Positions 23,001 through 35,438 are shown, counted from the stretch's first letter. The stretch is 64,000 nucleotides of DNA from Pisaster brevispinus (GCA_023634235.1 JAMKCF010000015.1:3387698-3451697); one strand, 5' to 3'. Notes: generated by a model from the sequence alone, not told the origin. A program made the numbers and translations.

Positions 23001-23576
23001 TGCCCTTAAAACTTTGATGTTTGGAGTTGATTAGGAGAGAGTTCTGGATATAGAGCTCGTTATCATGTAATCTTTCCTCTGTCGCCTTCCACCTCTAAGA
23101 ACCCCAGTTCGAATCCCGCCAGGGGCACTATGTTGATTGGATTTTAGTCCCTACCTGATTATTTGGGTTTTCTAAAACTGAAACTTCCTTCCTTGTCTTC
23201 TCTCCATGGGGTTCTTGGCTAGTATAGTAATAGTATAAGCTTTTCTGCGAATCTTTGGATTCACAACCAGAATTAATAAAGTAAATAAATATAGATAACG
23301 CCAATACGTTTTGTTGTTGAAATTGAATGGTAAAATACTTAGTCGTATTGCAATTATGGACAAATTAGTTTTTGTTATTTTCTTCCATCTGGTCAGGCTA
23401 CACTGGCTGACGTCATTTTCTTCGTCACCATGGAGTGGTTCGAAGCGCCATCTTATGCTAACAAGGGTCTTGAAAACTACCCAATGCTGGTGAGGCTGAG
23501 AGATCATTTAGCAGCAAACGAACTTGCTAAGCATCTTAAAGAGCGCCCATGCTTACTGGATTCACGATTAAAATAA
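20094..23576 (+). CDS. Sigma-class glutathione S-transferase GST-3 (HPGDS-like), 5 coding exons, altered ends
   Basis: Coding exons 20094-20229, 20722-20814, 20959-21077, 22500-22610 and 23397-23576 join in frame to 212 residues. It is the inverted-duplicate partner of GST-2, nearly identical through most of the protein. Two differences stand out. Exon 1 has three extra bases (reads [10 protein letters not shown] where GST-2 has YFDTRGRAE), placing an extra Tyr between the catalytic Tyr8 and the conserved Arg-Gly-Arg. Exon 5 has two bases fewer at the GAGCGCCC run, so the last eight residues (CLLDSRLK) are read in another frame than GST-2's QAYWIHD. Glutathione-site residues of exon 2 are unchanged. 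It may still be expressed, but the changes suggest relaxed constraint. A possible poly(A) signal AATAAA is at 23861-23866. The 5'UTR piece is 20069-20093. Confidence 0.92.
21625..21886 (+). repeat. 52-bp minisatellite in GST-3 intron 3
   Basis: Five tandem copies of TGTGTTCTTTTTTTCCGGTG followed by GGGATAGAATATTCTAACCC and TTTAGAGAT. The core GGATAGAATATTCTAACC is a near palindrome similar to the core of the GST-1 intron 1 minisatellite. GST-2 lacks this array and has a much shorter intron 3, so it arose or expanded after the duplication, or was lost from GST-2. Confidence 0.85.
22762..22964. mobile_element. Foldback element, TACGGAG family, short copy
   Basis: Ends TACGGAGCTCTGAAAGTGC and GGCACTTCCAGAGCTCCGTA. 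It lies in intron 4 of GST-3 and is the 203-bp relative of the element at 1553-1938. Confidence 0.75.
23080..23165 (+). mobile_element. tRNA-derived SINE fragment in GST-3 intron 4
   Basis: Reads CCTCTGTCGCCTTCC, CCCCAGTTCGAATCCCGCC and GGGGCACTATGTTGATTGG. Same element and same intron position as in GST-2, which makes it a marker of the shared ancestor of the two copies. Confidence 0.7.
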
Positions 23577-25061
23577 GAAGGACAACAATCCACTGGGGGG
23601 GGGGGCTTTCTGTGCGTACTCTTAGTTTGTTTTCACGTTATAAAATGTTATAAATTAAATTCGACTAGTTATGTTTAAACAGTAGGGCTGGCCTAATTGA
23701 GAAATCAATTAATACTTCAGTGCTTCAAACGTCCTGCTTCAAAAAACTAATTATAAAACTTAATTAACTAAGCAAAAAAACAAGCTTAATTTAACCCAGG
23801 CAATGCATGGACATGTAGACAACATACTCAGATGATCAAAATCGTTAAAAAAAAACACATAATAAACCCTCTGAACCTATATGGAAAACGCTTGTTAGCA
23901 TGGGTGCTGACAAAAGAACCACGAGGGGCGTTCCAACCAACTTAAAGATCACTCGCTGCAAGGTCATTGCAAAAACAAAACACCAAATACTGTTTTTTTT
24001 TTAAATCCTTTACAGAGTTCAAATTATTTGTCAAAAACAGGGGCTGTCCCAAAGTCAATAAACAAACAAACAAACAAACAACAGTGTTCAAAGGACGTAT
24101 AATGATTACAGGGTCCAATGTTCGGTATTAAATCAACAACAATAAAATCTGCATCTTACTGTTTTACATTATTATGTCACTATATAAGTGCACGAGATAC
24201 GCAAAATGGACTTTGTACCAAAATAATCAAACACAAAGCACATAAATTATGATCATATCGTACTGTGGTTAAGTCTAATATCTGCACCTGTGTGGATGGT
24301 CCCCGTTGCTTTGCTATAGGTACCGGGTTGCACCATGTTTATTGTGTGGCAGCCCTAATCAATGGATAAGGAGTCAAAGTGCGTCACTGTCGAGAACTCA
24401 TTAGTCTACACTGCAAAAAATATATATATATAACAAAGTGTGGTGACCATGGCATTCCGTTTGGAGCAATGGTTTGCCCAAACCCCAGGATCATCATAGG
24501 GGATGGACCATATTGGACAAGGTCGAGGTTGAGAACGGTTCGTAGCCCATGTGTGGAGTGGCAAGCTTCTGCCGTCTCACAGTGTAGCCTGCATGTTTGA
24601 GTAGATGTTTTATCACCCAGCGGTTTCCCCTGGACATACAGACAACCAGTCAACATCAGCTCGCCACGACGAGGTGTTTGGAATACTCACGGTTGCGACT
24701 TTGCTCTGATATTTAACGCATTCATATATCACAAGACGGATTTCAATAAAACTGTTTAATAATTGAGAAGCGTGACCCGTGTGTTAATAAGTGAATATGT
24801 TACCATGGTTACAACGGAGCTTAATCTTTCTCTTGGTTCGTATGATAAGATTCAAGTCGAAACGGTTGTTTAGCCGGACTGTGTCACTATCAATAAGTAT
24901 GCCAATAAACATCGTGGTATTGATCGGGCTTTCGAACAGTATCGATAGTAGTTGATAATCTCAAAGGGTTTGGCTTTTTTGATAAGAGCTAAAAAAACCG
25001 ACGGCTTTTGAGCTGATCGTTGGTGTCGTACATCTTCTCTAGATGCGAAAGGTTGATCACC
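23577..25061. other. Intergenic region between GST-3 and the arrestin-domain gene
   Basis: Contains a CAAA microsatellite (about 24060-24080), a short AT dinucleotide run (24420-24432), and a run of single-base repeats. The promoter and any 5'UTR exon of the arrestin-domain gene must lie here, but no TATA box or initiator could be fixed. Confidence 0.5.
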
Positions 25062-28000
25062 ATGGGACGCATACGAGCCTTTGATATTGTCACTGACAAT
25101 AACGCACTGTCTCAGGTGGACGGGCTACCAGTCTTCAGTCCTGGTAACCAAGTGACAGGTGTCGTGAACCTACACCTTAATACGTCAAGAGATGACGTCA
25201 GAGGTGAGTGTTCTCTCTTATATATATATAATGAAAGACAATTTTAATTAAAAGTCCAAGTTCAACATCGGTTGGAGCATTATTTTCTTCAACCTATAGG
25301 GAGATGTCAGATATTTTTTATCCCTTGTGATTTTATTACTTGATGTTTTATTACTGACAAGATTCGTATGATTGTGCTGTTTTTAAAGGTTGGGTCAAAG
25401 ATTGGTTTTTGTCAATGTTGATTTATAAGCGATATTATAACGAAAGATAATAAAAGTCACGTGTGAATGTTTCAGCGGAATACAGTGTCTACTTGCTGAG
25501 AAAACAGCAAAAAACTGTCACGGTATTTTCACACGAACTTCGAATCCATCCACGTTTATCTCTGGTCGCAGCATTCGCGAACGGACACCAAACCTCAGAA
25601 ATCTGAGAAATGATTCATGCATGAATCGTTTCTCGGATTTAAAATGTTTTGGGGTTAAAAAATTATCCAAACCATATTACTTTGAAGGGCTTCTTACCAA
25701 ATCAGGATTTATTATCATTATTTGTTGGAGTATTTACTAATCTATTATCCTATTTTGAAGCTCAACTTGATTTTTTTTCTTCTCCTCAGTTATTACCATC
25801 AGTTTGCGAGGGCGCGCCCAAACACGATGGAGCGAGATGCTGACAAGAACTCGATCAGGTTCAGTGGCTGATCATCAAAGGGTGACGTTTACAGGAACTG
25901 AAACCTACGTAGACTATAATCTACCACTATGGCAACAAGGTTAGTTTATAAAACCATCTTGCTCTATGATAGAACCATGATTTTAAAAAAACGAGATCCA
26001 ATTGGCTTATAATGATCAAAGTTGAAGCTTTACTTTCTTGATACATTCTCTTTTTGATGTTTGTTTATATCGACACATGAGTGTCTGCTTTTGTCAAATG
26101 CCCGTTTCACACGAGATCTCAAAACGCTGGTCGTAAGTTTTCGGTTCTAGTGTGAAAGGGGCTAAAGATGGCATCCCCTTCACTGTCATCCCACCACCAT
26201 CAAGAAGGGTGTAATACGGGCGTAAAGTGTGATGGCGTGAATTATTGAAACATCAGGGGCCCAATGTCATAGAGCTGCTTAAGCAGAAAATATTGCTTAT
26301 CAATTGTCTGCTAAGCAGAAATGAGCAGGGCACCAGTCACAAATTGTACATGTGACATGGTAGTTTGGCTGGTAACCTTATTCTAATTAGCACTGTTTTG
26401 TTGTGCTTAGCTACTTTTTGTGCTTAAAGCAGCTCTATGAAATTTGGCCCCGATATCACACACCCTCCTCAGTAACACTGCCATTCTCTCTTAAAGTTTT
26501 AGACTGAAATTCACTCTAATCGATTGAAACTAGTGACAACCTGCAGAATGATTTTTATCCCTAGTTTCAATCGATTAAAGTTAATTTCAGTCTATCATGA
26601 CTAAAATATTGTTGTTTTGTTTTATTTCTTCCCGTTAGAGCATCCTCATCAAAAGCTCCACCCAGGCCTCCATTCGTTCCCCTTCGAGTTCCGGCTACCC
26701 CTCATCAACCTCCCGTCAGATTATGAAGGCGCAAGTGGTCACGTAAGATACCGTCTCAAGTGCGAGATTGTAGGAGATTCACCTCTTTCCAATGCCAAGG
26801 TTGAAAGAAAGATAGCGATTGCTGGATGTCCGTTGGATCTGAACTGTATACACGATGCTATGGTAAGAGATAGACAATATTGTGACAAAAAGTGACATGT
26901 CAAGCTTGGTTTCTCCATACACTCTTTGGTTTAATTGTGACAATAAGTGACAAGTTAAATGTCAAGCTTGGTGTCTCCAGACTCTCTTTGTTTTAAGGAA
27001 ACTGTTGTAACCTCCGCCGTCTTTGAAACTCGTTGTCTAAAGGTAAAGTAATAGATTGGTAAATGCTCCAAAAACTAATGAACATAAAAACTTACTTGGT
27101 GACATGCACTGATTAAGCAGTTGATAGTATAAATTATTTTGAGAAAAGATTCCCTTCGAAGTAATTATGGTTTTCACAGGTCCCTGTCCATGGTCAGTCG
27201 GAGTCACTCCTTAGCTACTGGTGCTGTATCACTGGTACGGTAACAACTCGGGCATCTACAGACAAGCGGGCATACATGCCCGGCGAAACGGCGTATATTA
27301 CGGCGTTCGTCCAGGGATCGAGTGGAGCTAGATATGACGTCCTTATTAAACTTGTACAGGTGAGTTGTACATCATCAGGTATTTTCTTCCCTGATAAATG
27401 GGAACAGACTGTGCGACTCTATCTCAGTTATAACTTGAATGTAAAGCTCAACAGACGAGGATTTAAATATCTCATTTTTCAACTAATGCGTTTTTGGCGG
27501 TCGTAACCAAACACTGTTTTGGTTGAGTTGACCATTGGTTAGTCACTGGCTTATGACCGAAACAGCATTGATTACGATCGTCAAAAACGCACCACGATTT
27601 ACATTTTCCAACTTTGTGTAATTCATATTTTTATTAGGAAGCAACTTTTCGAGGTACTGGTTCGACGTATAGTTCCTCTGGCGTGACTGTAGAAACTCGA
27701 ACCAACCGCACGTGCCAACGGTACCGCGTCCTGGCACGAAAGAAGACTAGCGGCGTGCTGCAGAGACGAGGCGAGACTACTCTTCAACGAGAGCCAATGA
27801 TTATACCCGACAATGTGCTGGATACTGGCTTCGAGGGGTGCAACATTATTGATATCAACTACTTTATTAATGTGAGTTTAAAACCCTGAAATGAGCGCTG
27901 GTAACACTAAAGGCATGGCACATTTTAGTTATTTTACTGTTTTCTCAATAGTGCATTGCCCCGTTGGGAGTCAAAGTCCTTGATATCCTAGACTGGACCG

Positions 28001-31000
28001 CTGGAGCTTTTTTGGGGGGCGGTTGAAGGGCTGGATAATATGTCCACTCATTATATACTTCGTCCACAAAATTGTACAGATATACAGACCTACCCAGATC
28101 GAACCCTCTGATAAAGTGGAGCCATCTGCTCATTGTAGCAGGCTTCCAGATGTCTCGCTGACAGCCTGTGCTAGGTTCTGAGATTTCCAACACCGCTTCC
28201 ACTACAATCAAACTTTTTGGCTTACATGGGGAACCACTTTAATGGAACCTTCCTGAACTTTGTGTAACTCCTTGGTTTACTGACTGTCCTATTGAATCGA
28301 GCCCTATGTTGACATAATGCGAACTCCGAAATGCAAAATATACAACACCCTAATAATGTTGTAAAACTTAACGTAATTTTTTTCTGAATAGGTTGCTCCA
28401 CTTGTTTCTAATGTGTTCCGAGCCATTGACACAGAGGTCAGGCTACCAGTCTCTATCGGTCGTATTCCATTTACTGCACTCCCATCCTACCTGGCAACAA
28501 CGTCACACCTTGGTCTTCCTGCAGGTAATTTTTTTGTTAATGCAAATTTTCAAAGTTTGTTTCTTAACTGAAGATAATAATGGTTGGAAAAATATTTTTT
28601 AAAGTAGAACACAATGTTTTACATCCCTTGAAATGTGTCCTTTTCTGTTTAAAATTATGACAAAGCACGGTCCGCCATTTTCTAGAACCAAAGTTTCGAC
28701 TCCACCAAATGGCGGACCGTGTGTTCCGCTTGTTAAATTTTCAGTGGTAAACTCATGGTTTTTTTTATAATCACTACTCACTAATTACAATACACTGTAG
28801 TTGTTTCAGTACATGAGCAACTTTTTTAAAAGGACAAAGAGCAACCCGACGATGGCAATGTGCCTATTTATGCTCAACTTAGAAATAAGCAACTATGTTA
28901 GAAGACAAGTGTTATAGATAAACGAAAAATTACCAAAGATTTTGTTTTAACTTTTCCGTACAGAGCCTCCACCGAGCTATGCGACTGCCACGTCTTCTTC
29001 ACTCAATGTCACATCCCTCGACCAATCAAATACAAGCTTTGCTATAAATCAAGCTTACTCCCCTGAACTTGAGTTGTCGAGACTCAATTCGTCACGTGAT
29101 GAAAATGAACCAGTCCTCTCCATCCCACCTACGACGTCAAACAATCACGTGTCAGACAGCTTCCACGGAGACACCAGCCTAGAACAGATCGATGGGGGAC
29201 CGTCGATGACAATTCAACCAGACGTTCACGGCATCGAAAACGTGGCCTTCTCGTCAGACAGTCAAGTTGACGACAACTCTGCATTAGGAGAACACCTGTC
29301 GATGAATGTCGACGATGAAGATGAATTGCTTGGAACAATTACTCCACCGACTATGTTTTCTTCTCCGGTAAATACATTCCCGGAAAGTCAAATATCCTTA
29401 GAAAATGATTGGTATACTGAAGTCACTGCCCAGGTGTCGGATGACGTGATGACAAGTCGGAACAGTCAGAGGGACACAAACTCTCAAGATGGTGAGCTTG
29501 ATGATTCGTATTTTCTTCCGGCTTATGACGATCAGTCGTTCAGCCGAGACGACATGTTTATCGAGGAGACGGACATCCAGGAGTCGGACCTGCAACCAAT
29601 ATTGAGACTCCAGTCTTTCTTCGAACCCATAGGAGACTCTGTGATTGATCAGAGAACGTCCAGCCGAGGAACTCTGCCCCCACCTTCCCCGTGGAAAGAT
29701 GACCACCCAGCTGGCTTTGACCATAAGTGTCAACACGTCATGGAAAAAGCAGCAACCACACCATCTCAAAGTCAACTGACATCTTCCACAGTGGCAAAGA
29801 CTCGGGCATGGAAAGATTACGTTTTGTTGAGTGAGCGGAACGACACTCACAAGGAAGGTGCAGTAGCAGGTGATCAACATGTTGCGGAGGGGGAAGTACA
29901 TTTTGAACCAGTCAATCTGACTCTCGGCAAAAACAAGAAATCGGTTGACGACCCTGCTACAAGGAACTGCATGCCCTCACTTGAGTTTAGTTTAGCGGCA
30001 GCTTCGACTCGCGACTCAAGGGGAGGAAACAACGAACCGGAACTAAACGATGGGGTTGATAACAAGCAACGGCTTAAAAAGAGGCACACGTCACTTTTAA
30101 AGGACACAGGTTTGAGAAATATTGACCTCGTTCTCGACAACCCCCAGTTACAATCGAGAACCCCTTCTCCATATTTCCATCCCGAAGATCAACGAGATGC
30201 CATGGAGGACGTGGCTTCCGTGTCGAGTTTTGGCTCCTACTCGGCAAGTTCTCACATCCCTCGTGAAAGGAGACTTACCCCTCGCCTCCAAGAACATACT
30301 CGTTCAAAATCTCACGACCGCAGTAGAGATGGCGCACTTCCGTTGTTTAAACAACCACGTGAAAGCTTGAAACACTCCGAATACTACGGGAGTCTCGACA
30401 GACAAAGAAGACCCGGACGTCGGCCAACATCTGCCCCGATACCAGAAAGGGGAGGAGGGTCATGTGACCGCCACAAATGGTCGACGCCAACCTTTGATGC
30501 ATCAACCGTAAATCAGAGACGTCGGGATGGCTCACAAAAATTCCAACATACTTCTATTCCAAAGATTGACAGACCAAATACTAACTCGTACAGAAAGTTT
30601 GAGGATAACAAAACAAGTCCATCGAGACGTCCGGTGACACCAGACTCAGATACCGCTGCGAGACAAATAGTCCCTGACTTACACGTACGTTCACATTCAT
30701 CTCCGCGTTTAAAATCATCAACTCAAAAAAAGCCACGTGGTCAGTCCGCAGAAAGGGATACACATAAACAGTTTCCAAATCCAAACTTTGAGAACTGCCA
30801 GACAGTGGATGAAGAGAGAACTTCTTTCCCACCTGCCGTTGAACGAGCCCTTCAAGAAGAAGAATCAAGTGGTACTCGAGAAACTGAGCCATCATCCACG
30901 AGACATTATCTCTGGAAATTCTTAAATAACCGCTCGCCTAAGACCCAAGCACAGCGTGGTCAGGATGATCACGACAGTCGTGCTCCTTCGCCTCCCGATA

Positions 31001-31026
31001 AACAGAGATTTGAAACATTTGTTTGA
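25062..31026 (+). CDS. Arrestin-domain-containing protein with a very long C-terminal tail, 7 exons
   Basis: Exons 25062-25203, 25790-25939, 26639-26862, 27180-27359, 27638-27871, 28392-28524 and 28964-31026 join in frame to 1041 residues. The N-terminal arrestin fold is clear: ITISLRGRAQTRW (strand with RG-A-W), HSFPFEFRLPLINLPSDYEG, GHVRYRLKCEI, then the C-terminal arrestin sandwich with YMPGETAYITAFVQ, GCNIIDINYF and VRLPVSIGRIP. This part ends near residue 354. Family members (ARRDC/TXNIP type) act as adaptors that bring NEDD4-type ubiquitin ligases to membrane proteins. The last exon starts with PPPSYA, giving a PPxY (PPSY, about residues 357-360) for WW domains. The remaining 680 residues are Ser/Arg/Asp-rich, low complexity and one exon; typical family tails are far shorter. 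The C-terminus ETFV fits a class I PDZ ligand. Poly(A) signals AATAAA at 31173-31178 and 31181-31186. Confidence 0.93.
25400..25720. repeat. Dispersed MITE-superfamily repeat in arrestin-gene intron 1
   Basis: Shares AGTGTCTACTTGCTGAGAA, CTGTCACGGTATTTTCAC and GAATCCATCCAC with 8190-8350, 33830-34250 and 62190-62640 (the last on the opposite strand). It has no coding content; the hairpin TGAGAAATGATTCATGCATG pairs with its neighbour CATGAATCGTTTCTC. Confidence 0.65.
26257..26450. mobile_element. Foldback MITE, GGGCCCAATTTC family (arrestin-gene intron 2)
   Basis: A full 194-bp copy from GGGCCCAATGTCATAGAG to CTCTATGAAATTTGGCCC. Confidence 0.85.
27040..27179 (+). mobile_element. MITE 5' half forming the 3' end of arrestin-gene intron 3
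   Basis: The segment GATTGGTAAATGCTCCAAAA ... CATAAAAACTTACTTGGTGA ... GATTCCCTTCGAAGTAATTATGGTTTTCACAG matches the left half of the element at 62190-62636 (ACTGGTAAATACTCCAAAAG, CATAAAAACTTACTT, GATTCCTTTCGAAGTAATATGG). The match runs up to the splice acceptor at 27179, so the acceptor region appears to be transposon-derived. Confidence 0.6.
28600..28870. repeat. Dispersed repeat with hairpin in arrestin-gene intron 6
   Basis: CACGGTCCGCCATTT pairs with AAATGGCGGACCGTG across a 35-base loop. The right part (CACTACTCACTAATTAC, CTGTAG, CATGAGCAAC, GGCAATGTGCC) recurs at 40040-40268 in macroH2A intron 3. Confidence 0.65.
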
Positions 31027-33177
31027 AAGTTTGTATTTTGTTTGGAGTCCTAAATTCCCAATGAGTTGCTTTGCAATTGTTGCTCACTTTGAGAGACCTG
31101 AAAGTTAATACTGTTTGAATTTCCACCATTTTAGTACTCAATGCTTGCCCTAAACATACTTTTATGAGTAATAATAAAAAAATAAATAGTAAGTGCACTT
31201 GGTTAATTATAATTATCCCCCGGGAAAAAAAATAACAATACAAATAAAACAAAACACATGAATCACAAAATTATAATTTTCAAGTAAACTATATTAGCTT
31301 CAATGTCAATGTTACGATGTACCTATATTATATGGGTATAAATATTATTAGAATGTTGAGAATGCAACCTGTATGCATAAACCACTTTGACGTCAACATG
31401 ATGCAGTGGCGTAACTAGGGGGGTACCCCACCCCCTTGAATTTGAAACCTGGATTTTTGAGATTAAAATTTATACCAGAGTAAGATGTTACAATTTAATG
31501 TGATCATTTCATTTATAGAGGTGAGCAGACGTTTGCACTAATACTTTGGGCCTTTCTTCTTTCGTTTATTCTGATGCTTGTGGTATTTCAACCAAGCATG
31601 CCTGATTCCTGTAAATTCCTCATCCAAACAACACTAATGAGAAATCGTGAATATTTTATGTTACGTCACGACAGAATAAAAGGCAGAGAGTGACTTGATG
31701 GTGGAGTACACAAACTGAACAAAAAACATTCTTTTGCAAAAAATGCTAGTAATGCTTTTGATGGCGGCATGCACGACTCACAACAGACTAAAGAATTCCG
31801 GAAAGTGACCACTTCAGAACTTGGTTGCAACGTGTTACCAAGTTGAAAAACTGTCTGTCCGCTTCTTAGTGTCGATCTTCCAATCGGCTCTTGGCATTTT
31901 TAGGGCTACTTAGCACAAATTCGAGAAACCAAGTAGGTTTACCCATGGTTCGACTGAGCAGGCAACTTGGAGGGACAAACCAACGTGGATAGCTGCAACT
32001 ACCTGACGTAGAAAACTCAAATTTGGATTGAAACTTGCCCGTGGTAAGTGATTTATTTATTTGTATAAACTCTAAGGAAGGTACTCCCTTATTCCTGAAG
32101 TGGTCCGGACATTTTCAAGTACTCTCAGAACTTTTCGGATATGTAGCCTATTACCCGGTGTCCGTAGACGTTTGGGTGTATATCTAGCGCCCTCTTTATT
32201 AAATAACAAACTGTGAACGGTACTAAAGTCCTTTTAGAGTGTGCACAAAATTGGTAAGATTTAACAAGAAAAGTATATGTTTACATTGCGCATAACATGG
32301 TATAACATGGAAAACTATCCTTGAAATATGTTTGCCTGAAAAGCTACACAGTTATTGTCAAAATGAGTAAAACAATTAAGGGTGGGCCTAGTTTTGATTT
32401 CGCGAGACTCGATCGATGCTCTAATATTATAGTGAAAGCATCATAAGGTTTTCTTTTTAAATACTTTCTCGTGGCGTCAATCATTGAGCCTTGTTTTGTT
32501 CACATAAAGTGCGGATACTGCAGGTGTAATGGGAGACCCCCCCCTCCCCCTCCCCCTCCTCTCCCGATACGGCGAATTGGGCAGAAATTTCGTCTGATGG
32601 CGCCCTCTTTTGGACCATGAACTTCCTTTAACTTCCTTTAATTGACCGCAGGGCAGACTAAATAGGCATACCGACTGGGGGACAAAATCCACCACCAGTC
32701 TTTGACAATTTACAAAATGTTGTGAGAATTTTCGGTAAAAACGTGACTGAGACGTGACAGGTTACGGTGGTCAAATATTGTGGAGGTTCAAAATTTGACA
32801 AAAAGAGCAACTCCCATGGAAATTGACAATTATGTAGTTGTCTTTTTTGAAAATCCGTTTGCAATGGCGTCTCAAGAGGGTATATGTTTTATGTAGAAAG
32901 AGGGCGCCGTCTTGTTAGATGATTGCGAAAAGCAACTTTTAAAATAATTCAATTCGTACGGAGACTACTCAACGCGATTGGCGCTCACTACAAAATTAGA
33001 TATACTTAAATTCGTTTTAAATTTATTTGTTTAACCCCAAAAAATTTAACATTAAAGCACTGCATGCAAAATCTCGCTTGGGGCTGGTTTACTCCCATTT
33101 TTAACCCAACTTTTTGTGTGTGAAAGTTTACAAATTTATAAGATAACTAATTCCTCTTGGGGTCGGGCTAGCCCTTC

Positions 33178-33365
33178 GTCAAGGCCCTCGTGGCTAAGGC
33201 CCTCGTGGCTGAGGCACTCGTGGCTGAGGCAGCTTTGTAGCCGCTAAGAAACTGGAACTGGAACAGGAGCACCCCCCCCCCCCCCCCGCGCGCGAAGGGG
33301 GGAGTGGGGGAGTGGTCTCGCGTGTGTGTGGTTCCAGTCGTTTCGCGGCTACAAAGCTGTCCACG
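33178..33365. repeat. 15-bp tandem repeat beside a GC-rich foldback
   Basis: Four units of AGGCCCTCGTGGCT(A/G) at about 33180-33232 lead into CAGCTTTGTAGCCGC.AAGAAACTGGAAC, which pairs with GGTTCCAGTCGTTTCGCGGC and TACAAAGCTG at 33330-33362 around a C17/G-rich centre. The short minus-strand ORF here is a by-product of the repeat. Confidence 0.7.
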
Positions 33366-35254
33366 ACACGAACAACACAACAAAAGGCTAGCCTCGGGAT
33401 GGACTAGAACAGTTTCCATCAGTTTTAGAAAGAGTTTTGAGCAAATTTGGATACCTGCAGTTTATCATTTGGGTTTACATAAAAGTTTAATGCTATGCGT
33501 TTGAAATACAGGCCGAAGTTGCTAATAATTATAGTAATAATAATTTTAAACATGCAATTTAGTATTAAAAAAAACAACACCAAAAGAGAAAAACACCACA
33601 CACCAAATCTGGACATAAAAATCGTTATATTTGTAGGCTGTCTATAAAATGCAAAATAAGCGACAAAACAAAACTGCATTAAATTTAGTTATTAATGAAG
33701 GCTTTTGTGCACTTTTACAACACTAATTAAAAGTATTTCATAATTACATTTCAGCAACGAAACATTGTAAAGAATAAGAATGATCGCAATTTTCGAAACG
33801 TCTCACAGAGAAAAATTAAACGTAGAGTCATATATTGGTTTCTGTCAACGTAATGCTGATTTATAGACAAACATAAAAGGAAGATGCAATCAAAGTCTCT
33901 CGTGAAAGTTTCACCTTAATACAGTGTCTACTTGCTGAGAAAACAAGTCACGGTATTTTCACGAGAACGTGGAATCCATCCACTTTTAGCAAGGTAATAG
34001 CGAGTACCAACCGCATCTATAGCTGCAGCACTCTTGAAAGGACACCAACCCCCAACAAATCTCAGAAACGGTTAATAGTTTCTCAGAATCAAATGTTTTC
34101 GGGTGAAACAATATCCAAACCATATCACTTCGAAGGGAATCCCTTCTTAAAATAGTGTATACTATCAACAAGCTGCAGTGCTTCTCACCAAGTAAGTTTT
34201 TATGGTCATTCATTTGTTTGTAATAGTATTTACCAATCTAGGACCCTACCTTCCTGATACCCACTAAAGAGTAAAAAGACAAACGTATCCACACTAAATG
34301 GTGTCCAAGTTTACGAGTATATTACATGCCACTAAAACTAACTCCTAATAATTATAAAAACAGTCTGCGATGATACAGTGTACTTCCTCTATGTTTATCC
34401 TTCAATGCCATTGAAAAAGTTGTTTTCTTATTTACAAAAATATGTGGGGATACAAACACTTCGAAAGCCTCACAAATAAACAGATAGTCGGTTATCTCAC
34501 CCCTTCAGAGGTTCGTTGTTTACAATGGACAACATCAAGGTAAAAATACTTAACTGGGTAAAAATAAAACCTCGTATTCAGGCTTATAGTTTGGTTAATA
34601 AATTTTGCATAAAATTGTAACTTCAATTTGTAACATTATTTTAACATTAGGTTTAATGGTTAAAAACCCGAACATAAACATTTATGTTGCTCATTAATTT
34701 TACTTTTAATTAAATGGGACTCTAGACAGTTCCTTTATTTAAAAAATAAATGGGTGATAATATTTAAAGGTCAACAAAATTTGATTCACATCAAAAACAA
34801 ATGTATAATCTTTAACTTTACTGTGAAATAAAACAATTATTTACTTCCTTTGTAAAAAATACAAATGTTTTTAAAGGGCAAGTCAAATAGGTGGAAAAAC
34901 TGATTAACTGTCTGTAAAATTTGACAGATTTCTATAGATTTCATGAGTTGAAGTACAGAACATAATTTTAATTCTAACGCTATTTTTGTCTAATAACTAA
35001 ATAACCTTTAACAACAGTCATTCCACCAATACGAACATCAATACAGAGTTATGTATAACAACACTCACAGCGACGCCATTCCACAGCATTCTACAAACCT
35101 CTTCTTTCACAACTTGCACAAAGTTTTATATCAATTGTCTTTCTCCAGGATTTCACTTTAAACCATTTTGAGGACTTATAAGTTCATTTTTTTTTTTAAT
35201 GCAACAGTTTTGAATTAACCATGTCCAACTGTTCAACAGTATTGTGAGTAAATA

Positions 35255-35438
35255 TAGTCAACTCTCGTTACAAAGAGCACCATTATAAAGAGGTTCTGCT
35301 TATAAAGAGTACATTCTGAAGTCCTGAATCTCATTCCTGCTTTGTGTTTCTTTGTTTTGCTGTCCTCATATAACAATGTTTCTGTTTTAAGAGGTTATTT
35401 GACCAGTCCCAGCGATCTTGTTATAACGAGAGTCGACA
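35255..35438. mobile_element. TA-flanked MITE, second copy of the 6577-6744 family
   Basis: Ends TAGTCAACTCTCGTTAC and GTTATAACGAGAGTCGAC. Interior blocks ACATTCTGAAGTCC and CTTTGTGTTTCTTTG are shared with the copy at 6577-6744. Confidence 0.7.

Noticed and set aside
29398..29901. 167-codon frame antisense to the arrestin-gene tail
   Set aside because: Shadow of a long open exon on the other strand.
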